Source: Catenulispora acidiphila DSM 44928 (lineage in GTDB: Bacteria; Actinomycetota; Actinomycetes; Streptomycetales; Catenulisporaceae). Taken from it: a stretch of 64,000 nucleotides of DNA. Position 1 is the stretch's first letter. The number at the start of each line of letters is the position of its first letter. Shown in pieces: positions 51,615-60,557 of the stretch. A program made the position numbers and the translations under genes. The notes beneath the pieces are model-generated. The model made no database searches, had not been told where the DNA came from, and saw only the letters and a list, made by a program, of their open reading frames with translations. The stretch spans positions 3,410,001 through 3,474,000 of the forward strand of contig NC_013131.1 in NCBI RefSeq assembly GCF_000024025.1, given 5' to 3'.

Positions 51615-53081
51615 GTGTGGACTGAGCGGGACCAGATCCAGGCGTACCAGTTCCTCCGACGGCGGTTGGTGTCCGCGCTGGTCACCTCCGACCCCAACCA
51701 CCCGACCTCGCCGCACCGGCGGCTGGTGATGGGCACGGTCCTGGGCACGGTGGCCACCATGCTCACGGCCGCCGGCTTCGGCATCTCCGGCATGATGGCG
51801 CCCAGCCCGCCCCCGGACTGGCAGCACACCGGGCTGGTGATCCTGGACTCCGACGGCGGCGGCCGCTACGTCCTGGACAACACCGGCGTCCTGCACCCGG
51901 TGACGAACCTGGCCTCGGCCCGCCTGCTCGCCAACGGCGTCAAGACCGTCTCGGTGACCACCAAACTGCTCGGCGGCACCCCCCGCGGCGCCACCCTCGG
52001 CATCGCCAACGCCCCCGACATGCTCCCGGACCCCGCCGGCGTGATCACCGCCCCCGCCCCGGTCGCCTGCTCCCGCGCCACCTCCGACATCCCGAAGCAG
52101 ACCGGCCCGGCCGGCGCCCTCCTGCTGGCGCACACCGGCGACGCCACCGCGAGCCTGGACGGCATGGTCTCCCTGCCCGAAGGCAGAGCCCTGGTGGTCC
52201 AGACCCCGAAGGGCGACCGCTACCTGATCACCGACGGTCTGAAGTACAAGCTCGCCGACAACAACGTGATGACCGCGCTGGGCTACCAGGCCTCCGCGAC
52301 CTTGCCCGTCGCAGCGAGCTGGCTCACCACCCTGCCCTCCGGCCGCGACCTGGCCCTGACGGCCGTCCCCGGCGCCGGCGGCCCGGGCCCGCGCGTCGGC
52401 GCCGTGAAGCGCAAGGTCGGCGAGGTCCTCACGGTCGACAACGCGGTGGCCGGCAAGACCCTGTATTACCTCGTCCTGTCCGGCGGCCTCGAACCGATCC
52501 CGCAGATCCAGGCGGCGCTGATCGTCGCGGACGGCGCCAACGCCGCCGCGTACACCGACGGCCCGCAGCAGCCCCGCCCGGTCTCGGTCTCCGACGCCAC
52601 CGCCGCTCCCTCGGCTCCGGCGGGCGAGGACACCAAGGGCTACCCGGCCGGCGTCCCGGGTCCGGTCACCGGCCTCGGCGCCAGCACGGTGGTCTGCGCG
52701 ACCGGCGACGGCGCGGCGCCGGCGCAGATCGCGGTGGGTGTCGCCGTCCCGCTGCCGCAGGGCGCGCGCACCGTGCCGACGGGAGCGCCGCAGGGCGGCA
52801 CGGTCGCGGACGAGGTCTACCTGCCGCCGGGCACCGCCGCCCTCGCCACGATCCACACGGAACCGACCACGCAGAACAACGGCAGCCAGCAGAACGCGCC
52901 GGTCTACCTGATCACCGATGCGGGGACGAAGTACCCGCTCACCGACGGCACGGCCCGCTCGGCGCTCGGCTACGGCAACGCCGCCCCCGCGGTACTGCCG
53001 ACGACCGCGCTGGCGATGCTGCCGACCGGGCCCGCGCTCGACGAGGCGGACGCGCAGAAGCCGGTGGTGGTCGGGAACTGA
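51615..53081 (+). CDS. eccB: Type VII secretion core protein EccB
   Basis: A 488-residue protein: conserved cytosolic head (MWTERDQIQAYQFLRRRLVS; TSDPNHPTSPHRRLVMGTVL), one transmembrane helix (about 38-60), and the large exterior EccB domain with repeats of the type GLVILDSDGGGRYVL, GDRYLITDGLKYKLADNNVM and VYLITDAGTKYPLTDGTARS. Two cysteines (APVACSRATS; STVVCATGDG) fit the EccB disulfide. GTG 51615 is the standard start. Last recognisable ESX gene before the locus ends. Confidence 0.96.
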   Translation: MWTERDQIQAYQFLRRRLVSALVTSDPNHPTSPHRRLVMGTVLGTVATMLTAAGFGISGMMAPSPPPDWQHTGLVILDSDGGGRYVLDNTGVLHPVTNLASARLLANGVKTVSVTTKLLGGTPRGATLGIANAPDMLPDPAGVITAPAPVACSRATSDIPKQTGPAGALLLAHTGDATASLDGMVSLPEGRALVVQTPKGDRYLITDGLKYKLADNNVMTALGYQASATLPVAASWLTTLPSGRDLALTAVPGAGGPGPRVGAVKRKVGEVLTVDNAVAGKTLYYLVLSGGLEPIPQIQAALIVADGANAAAYTDGPQQPRPVSVSDATAAPSAPAGEDTKGYPAGVPGPVTGLGASTVVCATGDGAAPAQIAVGVAVPLPQGARTVPTGAPQGGTVADEVYLPPGTAALATIHTEPTTQNNGSQQNAPVYLITDAGTKYPLTDGTARSALGYGNAAPAVLPTTALAMLPTGPALDEADAQKPVVVGN

Positions 53082-53095
53082 GATCGGCGGCGGCT

Positions 53096-53947
53096 TTACA
53101 CGCCCCGCAGTGCCGCGAGCACCGAAGGCCAAGCCTGCGCCCCGAGCCGCCGTTCCGAATCCTCACTGCCGCCGTAGTCGAACTCCTCCGAGACCGCGTT
53201 CGCCGGCTCGCCCGGGAACAGCACCCGGTGCCCGGCGTCTCCGTGGCTGATGAGCCGGACCGTGCGGCGCGCGACCCGACGCCGCTCGGCGAGCCGCAGC
53301 GCGTACGTCATCGCCGGCCACATCCGGTCCTCGCCGCCGGCCACCAGCAGCAGTTCCGCCTGCGCCTGCTCGACCGGGATCCCGGCGGCGGCGAGGCGGT
53401 CGGCGAAGGTCTTCTCGCTGAGTTCGTACAGTCCGCGGACCGCCCTCGGGCGCGCCGGCGCCGTGTCCCACCAGCTGTCGTCGTAGGGCACGAAGGGCAG
53501 CGGCTCGCCCTGCCACGTCCACGACGAGCGGTACGGCGTGCGCTCGCCGTCCGGACCCACCCCGACGTTCCCCCACACCAGCGACGTCGGCGCGAGTGCG
53601 ACGACCACATCGACGCGCGGGTCCCGGACCGCCGTCAGCATCGCAGCCTCGGCGCCCTTGGAGTTCCCGACGATTCCGATCCGCTGCGCGCCGCGTTCCT
53701 GCAAAAGATCGATGGCAGCGGTGAACGTCTCCAGCGGGAGCTCCCAGATCCCCTCGCGCTGTCCCGGACCGCCGAACCACCGGATCGCCAGGGCGGACAA
53801 ACCCTCCTCGGCGAGGATGCGGGCCCGGTCGCGCAGAATCCGGCCGCTGGACCCGGCCAGCACCAGGACGCCGAACTCGCTGCCGCCCTCGGGCTCGCAG
53901 AGCACCGCTTCCCACGGCTCCGACATCTCGTGCTCGACGGTGACCAC
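53096..53947 (-). CDS. Alpha/beta hydrolase, acyl-CoA thioester hydrolase/BAAT C-terminal type
   Basis: About 283 residues. The nucleophile elbow is GIVGNSKGAEAAML, with Ser within G-x-S-x-G; an Asp occurs in LLVAGGEDRMWPAMTYALRL and a His in ISHGDAGHRVLFPGEP, completing a catalytic triad. The layout follows the BAAT C-terminal domain (acyl-CoA thioesterases and bile-acid conjugation relatives), but the N-terminal BAAT domain is missing, as in many bacterial dienelactone-hydrolase-like forms. GTG 53947 is chosen for GAGGAGG upstream. Substrate unknown. It converges on eccB. Confidence 0.82.
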   Translation of the reverse strand: MVTVEHEMSEPWEAVLCEPEGGSEFGVLVLAGSSGRILRDRARILAEEGLSALAIRWFGGPGQREGIWELPLETFTAAIDLLQERGAQRIGIVGNSKGAEAAMLTAVRDPRVDVVVALAPTSLVWGNVGVGPDGERTPYRSSWTWQGEPLPFVPYDDSWWDTAPARPRAVRGLYELSEKTFADRLAAAGIPVEQAQAELLLVAGGEDRMWPAMTYALRLAERRRVARRTVRLISHGDAGHRVLFPGEPANAVSEEFDYGGSEDSERRLGAQAWPSVLAALRGV

Positions 53948-54051
53948 GGCGTCCTCCTCAGCCTCGGCTCGCTCAGCGACGGAAAGCCGATGATCAAACC
54001 TTACCGAGTCGCCCCCGACGGAAGTCCAGCCCAACAGAGCACCGAGGCCGC

Positions 54052-54181
54052 GACCCCTCACCCGGACCCCTCACCCGGACCCCTCACCCGGACCCCTCAC
54101 CCGGACCGCTCACCCGGACCCCTCACCCGGACCCCGCACCCGGACCCCTCACCCGGGCGCCTTACCCAGACCCTTATCCCG
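54052..54181. repeat. Ten 13-bp tandem repeats running into the kinase stop codon
   Basis: GACCCCTCACCCG is repeated ten times from 54052 to 54181; units 2-4 and 6 are identical or nearly so, and units 9-10 are degenerate. The last units cover the 3' end of the histidine kinase gene (stop 54174-54176). The array lies between that stop and the hydrolase gene, on the reverse-strand transcript. Confidence 0.88.
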
Positions 54182-55364
54182 GCTCCTCGCCCGCCACGGG
54201 CACCCACAGTGTCACCGACGTGCCGTTGCCCACCCGCGACCCGACGCCCGCCGTCCCGCCGACCTCCGCCATCCGGGCGGCGACCGACTCGCTGAGGCCG
54301 AAGCCCGGCCGGTGCGCCTCCGGGTCGAAGCCGACCCCGAAGTCGCGCACCACCAGCGTCAGCCCGTCCGGCTCGTCCCAGACCCGCACCAGCGCCTCGC
54401 CGACGCCGGAGTGTTTCAGCACATTGCGAAGCGCCTCGCGGGCCGCCGCCAGCACCGCGGCCCGGCGCTGCGGCGTCAGCCCGTCGTCGCCGTCCACGCC
54501 CTCGGCCGCGTCCAGCCGCATCCGCAAGCCCTCGCGCGCCAGCTCCGTGCCGAGCGCGACCAGCCCTTCGACCACGCCCGGCGTCGTGCGCGCCTCGGAG
54601 CGCCGCGACAGTTCCCGCCGCAGCGCGACCGCCTCGGCGTGCGCGATCGCGCGCACCTCCCGCAGCCGCCGCGCCGCGTTCTCCGCGTCGCCCGGCAGCG
54701 TCAGCGCGATCGCCTCAAGGGTCTGCAACACCGTGTCGTGCAGCGACCGCCGCACCCCGGTCCGCAGCCGCTCGGCGTCGCGATGCAGCAGCGCCAGCAC
54801 CCCGGCCGCCATCAGCACCGCGATCAGCAGTACCGCGACGTCGCCGAGGAACACCGGTACGACCACGCCCGATCCGGTCCCGGCGAACATCGCCGACCGC
54901 ACTACCGCGCCGACCGCCACTGCGCCCAGCCCGCCCGCGACTCCTCGCGCCAGGGTCCACAACGCGACGCAGCCCGCGAAGTACTGCCACGACACCTCGG
55001 CCGCACGCGCCGAAGGCGCCGAGACCGTGCTCATCGCGAGGTTCCCGGCGATCGCCAGCGCGCTGTCGGCGCCGAGCACCGTCCGCGTCGGGACGCCGCG
55101 CGCCGCGCCGAGCCACAGGGCGCCTGTCGCCAGGATCAGGGCCGCGCACAGGCCCAGAACCGTCCCGCTTCCGGAGCCGCCGAAACTACCTACGTATACC
55201 AGCGCCGCGGCGGGCAGGACCCCGATCTGGAACGCCAGCGGAAGTGCGACTACGTACTCAGCCCCGTCGTCCAGCCGTTCCCGGACCAGCCATCCCCGGA
55301 CCGGCCGGCCCGGGATCCCCGCACGCCCCGCGAACCGCCCCGCCGCCTGCGCGCCCCTCAGCAC
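54174..55364 (-). CDS. NarL-type sensor histidine kinase
   Basis: A 396-residue kinase with six or so transmembrane helices (about 40-195: VVALPLAFQIGVLPAAALVY; VLGLCAALILATGALWLGAA; VFLGDVAVLLIAVLMAAGVL), a HisKA_3 dimerisation segment with the phospho-His (RRSLHDTVLQTLEAIALTL), and an ATPase domain (REALRNVLKHSG for the N box, DFGVGFDPEAHRPGFGLSES for G boxes). It has no periplasmic sensor domain, so it likely senses through the membrane. Start GTG 55364 overlaps the response regulator stop by 7 bases; both are transcribed together with the regulator first. Confidence 0.92.
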   Translation of the reverse strand: MLRGAQAAGRFAGRAGIPGRPVRGWLVRERLDDGAEYVVALPLAFQIGVLPAAALVYVGSFGGSGSGTVLGLCAALILATGALWLGAARGVPTRTVLGADSALAIAGNLAMSTVSAPSARAAEVSWQYFAGCVALWTLARGVAGGLGAVAVGAVVRSAMFAGTGSGVVVPVFLGDVAVLLIAVLMAAGVLALLHRDAERLRTGVRRSLHDTVLQTLEAIALTLPGDAENAARRLREVRAIAHAEAVALRRELSRRSEARTTPGVVEGLVALGTELAREGLRMRLDAAEGVDGDDGLTPQRRAAVLAAAREALRNVLKHSGVGEALVRVWDEPDGLTLVVRDFGVGFDPEAHRPGFGLSESVAARMAEVGGTAGVGSRVGNGTSVTLWVPVAGEEPG

Positions 55365-56032
55365 GCCGCCGACTCGGCGAGCACGCCGAGCTCGATCGCC
55401 GCCCGCGTCATGTCGGCCCGGCGGCGCGCGCCGATCTTGTCCCGGATCCGGTCCAGGTAGGAACGCACGGTCCGCACGCTGATCCCCATCGCCATCGCGA
55501 TGTCCCGGTCCCGCTCGCCGGCCGCCACCAGCCGCAGGACCTGCTTCTCCTGTCCGGACAGCTCCAGGCGCGGGCCGGCCTGCCGGTTCTGCTCGGTGGT
55601 CAGCACGATCGAGGCCAGCGTGGGGGAGACGTAGCTGTTGCCGGCGGCTATCTCGCGCACCGCGCGCAGGATCTCAGCGCCCTCGGACTCCTTGGACAGG
55701 AAGCCGCGGGCGCCGGCCGAGATCGCGCCGAGCACGTCGGACTTCGCCGCCTCGCCGGAGACCACGAGCACGCGGTTGCCCATGCCGTTGATCTGCAGGA
55801 CTGCCGCCGAGCCCTTGACCCCGGGCAGCGTCAGGTCCAGTACCACGATCCCGTCGCGGCGCGGCCGGCAGGCGACGAATTTGCCCACGCTTCCGGCCAC
55901 GACGTCCACGTCCATGTCCCCGGCCTCCTCGAACAGCCGGGTGAGGGCGTCGCGGTACAGGGGGTGGTCCTCCACGACGCTGACGGGGATACGGGAAGAC
56001 TCCTGCTCGGGGCGGACGCGGGTGGCTTCCAT
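55358..56032 (-). CDS. NarL/FixJ-family response regulator
   Basis: A 224-residue regulator: receiver domain (about 15-135) with acidic pocket SVVEDHP, phospho-Asp in IVVLDLTLPGVKG, and K in GFLSKESEG; LuxR HTH at about 155-220 (GQEKQVLRLVAAGERDRDIA; MAMGISVRTVRSYLDRIRDK). ATG 56032 has GAGAGG upstream and begins at the family's usual N-terminus; upstream frame to 56161 is Pro-rich and untranslated in my view. Forms a two-component system with the overlapping kinase gene. The signal is unknown. Confidence 0.93.
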   Translation of the reverse strand: MEATRVRPEQESSRIPVSVVEDHPLYRDALTRLFEEAGDMDVDVVAGSVGKFVACRPRRDGIVVLDLTLPGVKGSAAVLQINGMGNRVLVVSGEAAKSDVLGAISAGARGFLSKESEGAEILRAVREIAAGNSYVSPTLASIVLTTEQNRQAGPRLELSGQEKQVLRLVAAGERDRDIAMAMGISVRTVRSYLDRIRDKIGARRRADMTRAAIELGVLAESAAC

Positions 56033-56419
56033 GGGGTCGCCTCTCATGTGCTCGGGGACGCGGACCGGGGTGGGACGGACCGCGGGCGGTGGGGGGTCGC
56101 CGCCGGCGTCGGCCCGCTGTGAGGCCCACGCCGACGCCGGCGCAGCACCTAGTGTCACCACCCTTAAACGACGCGTCGTCGGTAAAACTACGTAACCCGC
56201 TACTACCTCTTACATCGAGGCGCTACCTAGCGCGGTACGCGGCGCTACCTACGCGGCGGACCTGCAACGGGCAACCGGCTGGCGTCGTAAGCCGCAAATA
56301 AACAGAATGAAAGGTCTGCGTCACCGGGGCTCGGTACAGTCAAGGCCATACCTGCCGGAAGTAAAAACTCTGTTGTTCCCTCGGAGCGTCAGGGGTCGAC
56401 CGTCTTGGGGGAGGTACGC
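56033..56419. promoter_or_regulatory. Divergent control region of the two-component and LAL genes
   Basis: The 387-base gap includes an AT-richer core with a perfect 12-bp palindrome ACGACGCGTCGT (56168-56179). GCGCTACCTAGCGC (56220-56233, an inverted repeat with a 2-base centre) is followed by GCGCTACCTA again at 56242-56251. The two GCGCTACCTA boxes are 22 bp apart, about two helical turns. A related CGCTACTACCTC lies near 56198. These could bind the NarL regulator or the LAL protein; promoter hexamers are not clear. Confidence 0.55.
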
Positions 56420-59400
56420 GTGCTTGCCATCGGTTCGCCACAAGCCTGGCAGGCCCTGGTCGGGCGGGAAGCCCAGGCCGAGCGGATGGCCGAAGCCGTC
56501 GCGGCGCTGGCCTCGGGCCGGGGCGCCGTGCTGGAGATCGCCGGGGACCCCGGGATGGGCAAGACCCGGCTGCTGGGCCGGCTGGCGCAGCTCGCCTCGG
56601 GCCAGGGCGCCCGCGTGGCCCGGTCCACCGCGTTGCGCGGCAACACCATCGCGCGCCAGCTCTTCCGCGACGCCTGGGCCGACGTGCCGGCTCCGGACGC
56701 CGCCGACGCGGACGACGACGAGGGCTTCCGCCGCGTCCGCTCCGCCCTGTCCGACTGGGCCGCCGACCCGGTCGGGATCGGCGGCGCGGTGATCTTCGAC
56801 GACGTCCACCTCGCCGACGAGGCCTCCACCCGGCTGCTCGCGCGCCTGATCCGCACCCCGGTGCCCGGTCCGCTGCTGATGGCCATCGGGCACTGCCCGC
56901 GGCGCACCGGCTCGCTGCTGCTGGAAGCCCTCGACGACGGCTCCCGCACCGGCACCGTGGTCCGGGTCGAGCTCGGCGCCCTGGACGTCACCGCGGTCAA
57001 CCAGCTGCTGTCCGCCTGGTCCGGCACGCGGGACCTGGACCCCGGCTACCTGGAGCAGATCCGCGCCGCCTCCGACGGCAACCCGCGCTATCTGCGGGTG
57101 CTCAACGCCGCCGGCTGGCGTCCGGAGCTGTGGCCGGACAGCCCCGGCGAGGACACCGGCGCGCTGCTGCGCGAGGGCGCCTCGATGGCCGCCGAGCTGG
57201 ACGCGCTGTCCGCCGCCGAGACGTCGGTGGTCACGGCGGCCGCGGTGCTGGGCGGCTCTTTCCGGCCCGAGGACGTCGCAGTAATCTGTGCCGCTATAAC
57301 ACCTGGTGCCGCTATAACATCGGGCGCCGCCGTCACACCCGGCGCTTCCACGGCCTCCAGCGCCTCCGCGACCCTCGGCCTCGGTCTGGCCGGCATCCTG
57401 GACGCCCTGGACGACCTGGTCCGCGCCGACGTCGTCCGGCACATCGCCCCCGGCGCCCGCTTCGCCTTCCGGCATCCGCTGCTCGGGCACGTCGCCCACG
57501 AGCGCGCGTCGCTGCCCACCCTCCTGGCCGCCCACCAGCGCGCGCTGGACCTGCTCAAGGCGCGCGGCGCGGGCATGGTGGACCTGGCCAAGCACGCCGA
57601 GCACCTGGTCGGCACCGACGCCGCGGCCGCCGCCCCGCTGCTCGCGCGCGGCGCCGGCGAGATCCTGCCCGACGCCCCGGAGACCGCCGTGCGCTGGCTG
57701 CGCCTGGCGTTGCAGACCCCGGTGGGGGAGCGGCCCAGCGCCGAACGCGACGCCCTGATGCTCGAGTGCTGCCGCGCGCTGTCCGCCGCCGGTCGCTTCG
57801 AGGAGGCTCGCGCGCTGGCCCACGACGTCCTGCGCGACGACACCTGGCTGACCGGTCCGCTGCGCCAACGCGCCTACGCGATGCGGATCGCCGCCGAACG
57901 CCAGCTCGGCCGCTACGACGAGGCCTCGGCGGTGGCCAGCGCCGCGATCGAGGCGCTGCCCCGGCCGCTGACCGCCGGCGCCGCCGAGCTCGCCTTCGAA
58001 TACGGCGCGCTGCACCTGTACCGCGGCACGTACGCGCTGGCGCGCCCGGTCGTGCAGGAAGTCGCCGCCGCGGTGAAGGCCGCTTCCGAGGGGACGGCAG
58101 CGGGAGCCGCCGGAGCTGCTGGAGCCACCGGATTCGCGGACGTCGCCGTGGCGCGCGCAGGGTCCCGAACATCCGCCGCGAGCGCCCCCGACGAGGCCGG
58201 ACCGCTCGGCGCATCGCATGACGTTGACACCTATTTGATCGATATACCTTCGGCGCCCGAAGCCCGCGCGGCGGCGGCGGTCCGCGTCCTGGCCGCGTTC
58301 GGCGACGCCTTCCTCGGCGAGACCGCCGACGCGATCCCCGCCCTGGTCGAGAGCGCCCGCCTGGTCGACGGCCTGCCCGACGCCACCGCCGCCCGCAACC
58401 CCGAACTGCTGGCCATGCTCGGCTGCGGCGAGATGTTCATGGAGGGCTACACCGCCGCCGCCCGCCACCTGCGCCGCTGCCTGGCCATCGCCCGCAAGGG
58501 CGGCCCGCAGCAGATGAAACTCAACGTCCTGCTCGGCCTGGCCTTCATCGACCAGCAGACCGGCAACCTGCGCCGCTGCGAGGAGCGCGCCGAGGAGGCC
58601 AGCCGGGTGGCCCGCGCCACCGGCGCCGACGATGGCGTCAGCATGAGCGAGGCGCTGCGCGTCGGCGCCATGATCTGGACCCGCCCGCGCGCCGAGTCCG
58701 CCGCCGTCGTGGCCGCCGCCGAGCAGGCGCTCCGCTCCGCCCGCCCCGGCAACGGCTGGTGGTCCGGCTCGGCGGCGATGCAGCTGGCCGTGGTCCGCAT
58801 GGTCACCGGCGACGCCGCCGGCTGCGTGGACGCGCTGCTGGAAGGCGGCGGCGGCCCGGAGTTGCGCAAGCTCCAGCCCGCCTACCGTCCGATGCTGCTG
58901 TCGATGCTGTCCACCGCCGCCCTGCGCTGCGGCCGCCCGGATCTGGCACGCCAGGCAGCCCAGGATGCCGAGCAGGCAGCGGAGGCCTCGGGTCTGTCCG
59001 TACAACGTGCGTACGTAGTCCGCGCCCAAGCCGCCCTGCGTGCCGCAGAAGGCGACCACGCCACCGCGGCCCAGCTCTTCGAGCAAGCCGCCCTCGGCTT
59101 CCGCCGCGCCAACCGCCCGGTACAGCACGCCTGGACCCTGCTCGCCGGCAGCGCCTCAGCGATGCAGGCTCTGGGTCCGACGGTCGCGGCGACCTGGCTG
59201 GACACCGCCGAGGAAGTCGCACGCGTCCACGGTGCGGCGCGCATCGCAGAAGACGTCGCCGACGTCCGGACGCGGTTGCTCACCGGCGGGGCGGCGCGTC
59301 CGGCGGCGCAGCCCGCCGCGACGGCGCTCGCCGGCGCGGTGGTGGTCGTGACCCCGACCGCGGTCGCCGCCGGTGCGGTCGCACCGGTCGGCGCGGCAGC

Positions 59401-59689
59401 GGCAGCGGCAGTGATGGCGGTGCCGGCGGCCACGGACGGCGCGCCGGTCGACCCGGCGCCGCCCGTCGCGCTCCAGCCGGACGTCCGCGACCTGCTGACC
59501 ACCCGCGAACGCGAGATAGCAGCCCTGGTCGCCACCGGCCGCCGCAGCCGCGCGATCGCCGACGAACTCTTCCTGAGCCATCGCACGGTGGAGACCCACC
59601 TGGCGCGCATCTATCGGAAGTTGAACGTTTCGTCGAGGACCGCGCTGGCGCACCTTCTTCAGGGTACTGATTCCCCAGGACCGGACTGA
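56420..59689 (+). CDS. Large ATP-binding LuxR (LAL/MalT-like) transcriptional regulator
   Basis: 1089 residues. An N-terminal STAND/AAA ATPase (about 15-330) has Walker A GDPGMGKTRLL and Walker B VIFDDVHLADE; a long helical TPR-like middle (about 350-940) follows; the C-terminus is a LuxR HTH (LTTREREIAALVATGRRSRA; IADELFLSHRTVETHLARIY). LAL proteins activate carbohydrate or antibiotic genes after binding a ligand and ATP. Start GTG 56420 is fixed by GGGGGAGG (56407-56414) six bases upstream. It converges on the sugar ABC genes (16 bases), which it may regulate. Confidence 0.92.
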   Translation: MLAIGSPQAWQALVGREAQAERMAEAVAALASGRGAVLEIAGDPGMGKTRLLGRLAQLASGQGARVARSTALRGNTIARQLFRDAWADVPAPDAADADDDEGFRRVRSALSDWAADPVGIGGAVIFDDVHLADEASTRLLARLIRTPVPGPLLMAIGHCPRRTGSLLLEALDDGSRTGTVVRVELGALDVTAVNQLLSAWSGTRDLDPGYLEQIRAASDGNPRYLRVLNAAGWRPELWPDSPGEDTGALLREGASMAAELDALSAAETSVVTAAAVLGGSFRPEDVAVICAAITPGAAITSGAAVTPGASTASSASATLGLGLAGILDALDDLVRADVVRHIAPGARFAFRHPLLGHVAHERASLPTLLAAHQRALDLLKARGAGMVDLAKHAEHLVGTDAAAAAPLLARGAGEILPDAPETAVRWLRLALQTPVGERPSAERDALMLECCRALSAAGRFEEARALAHDVLRDDTWLTGPLRQRAYAMRIAAERQLGRYDEASAVASAAIEALPRPLTAGAAELAFEYGALHLYRGTYALARPVVQEVAAAVKAASEGTAAGAAGAAGATGFADVAVARAGSRTSAASAPDEAGPLGASHDVDTYLIDIPSAPEARAAAAVRVLAAFGDAFLGETADAIPALVESARLVDGLPDATAARNPELLAMLGCGEMFMEGYTAAARHLRRCLAIARKGGPQQMKLNVLLGLAFIDQQTGNLRRCEERAEEASRVARATGADDGVSMSEALRVGAMIWTRPRAESAAVVAAAEQALRSARPGNGWWSGSAAMQLAVVRMVTGDAAGCVDALLEGGGGPELRKLQPAYRPMLLSMLSTAALRCGRPDLARQAAQDAEQAAEASGLSVQRAYVVRAQAALRAAEGDHATAAQLFEQAALGFRRANRPVQHAWTLLAGSASAMQALGPTVAATWLDTAEEVARVHGAARIAEDVADVRTRLLTGGAARPAAQPAATALAGAVVVVTPTAVAAGAVAPVGAAAAAAVMAVPAATDGAPVDPAPPVALQPDVRDLLTTREREIAALVATGRRSRAIADELFLSHRTVETHLARIYRKLNVSSRTALAHLLQGTDSPGPD

Positions 59690-59705
59690 CATCCGGCTCG
59701 AGGTC

Positions 59706-60557
59706 CTACTCCTTCACCCCGCTTCCCAACGCCGCCGACGTGAAGTGCCGCTGCGCGATCAGGAACAGCGCGATCACCGGCACCGCGAGCACGCACGCTC
59801 CGGCCAGGATCACGCCGTAGGGATTCGTCGCGGTGGCGGCGTTCGTCGACACGTACTCCCCGAGCGAGACCGCCAGCGGCTGCATCGAATGCTGCTTCGT
59901 GATCAGGAACGGCCACAGGAACTCGTTCCACGGCCCGATGAACGTGATGACCGACGCGGTCAGGATCGCCGGCTTCGTCAGCGGTGCGGCGACCAGCAGC
60001 AGCGTCCGCACCTCGCCGGCGCCGTCGATGTGCGCGGCGTCGAACAGCTCGTCCGGCAGCGAGACGAAGAACTGCCGGAAGATCAGCACGGCGGTGGCGT
60101 TCACCGCGAACGGCAGGATCATCCCGATGTAGTTGTCCGCCAAGCCGTAGTCGCGGACCACGAGGATGTACAACGGGATCATCATCACCTGGAACGGCAG
60201 CACCAGCACCAGGATCAGCATCCCGGCCACCGCCGGCTTGCCGGGGAAGCGCAGCCGCGCCAGCGCGTAGCCGGCGGGCAGCCCGATCACGATGGTCAGC
60301 ACGACCGTGCCGAGGGTGAAGATCGCCGAGTTCCCCAGCGACGGCAACAGCGAGATCGCCTTGTTGACGTCCCGGTAGTTCTGCAAGCCGATGTTCCCCG
60401 ACCGGGGAATCAGGCCACTGAAAGCACTGTCCGCGTGTAGCTGCAACGAGCCGACGACCATGTAGTACAACGGGAAAATGCTCGCCAGCGCGCCGAGGGT
60501 GACGAAGCCGTAGGTCACCACACGTCGCAGAACCCTGCCGGTGGAGCTGTTCCTCAT
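59706..60557 (-). CDS. Carbohydrate ABC transporter permease (MalG/CUT1 type)
   Basis: A 283-residue inner-membrane permease with six helices and the EAA loop ELFDAAHIDGAGEVRTLLLV. It belongs to the CUT1 family that imports oligosaccharides or sugar alcohols. Its start overlaps the stop of the MalF-type permease by four bases. The importer has no ATPase gene here; in actinomycetes a shared MsiK-type ATPase serves many such systems. Last gene of the operon. Confidence 0.94.
   Translation of the reverse strand: MRNSSTGRVLRRVVTYGFVTLGALASIFPLYYMVVGSLQLHADSAFSGLIPRSGNIGLQNYRDVNKAISLLPSLGNSAIFTLGTVVLTIVIGLPAGYALARLRFPGKPAVAGMLILVLVLPFQVMMIPLYILVVRDYGLADNYIGMILPFAVNATAVLIFRQFFVSLPDELFDAAHIDGAGEVRTLLLVAAPLTKPAILTASVITFIGPWNEFLWPFLITKQHSMQPLAVSLGEYVSTNAATATNPYGVILAGACVLAVPVIALFLIAQRHFTSAALGSGVKE

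Noticed and set aside
53096-53947. Missing mycosin (mycP) of the ESX locus
   Set aside because: The gene has an alpha/beta-hydrolase G-x-S-x-G elbow, not subtilase D/H/S motifs.
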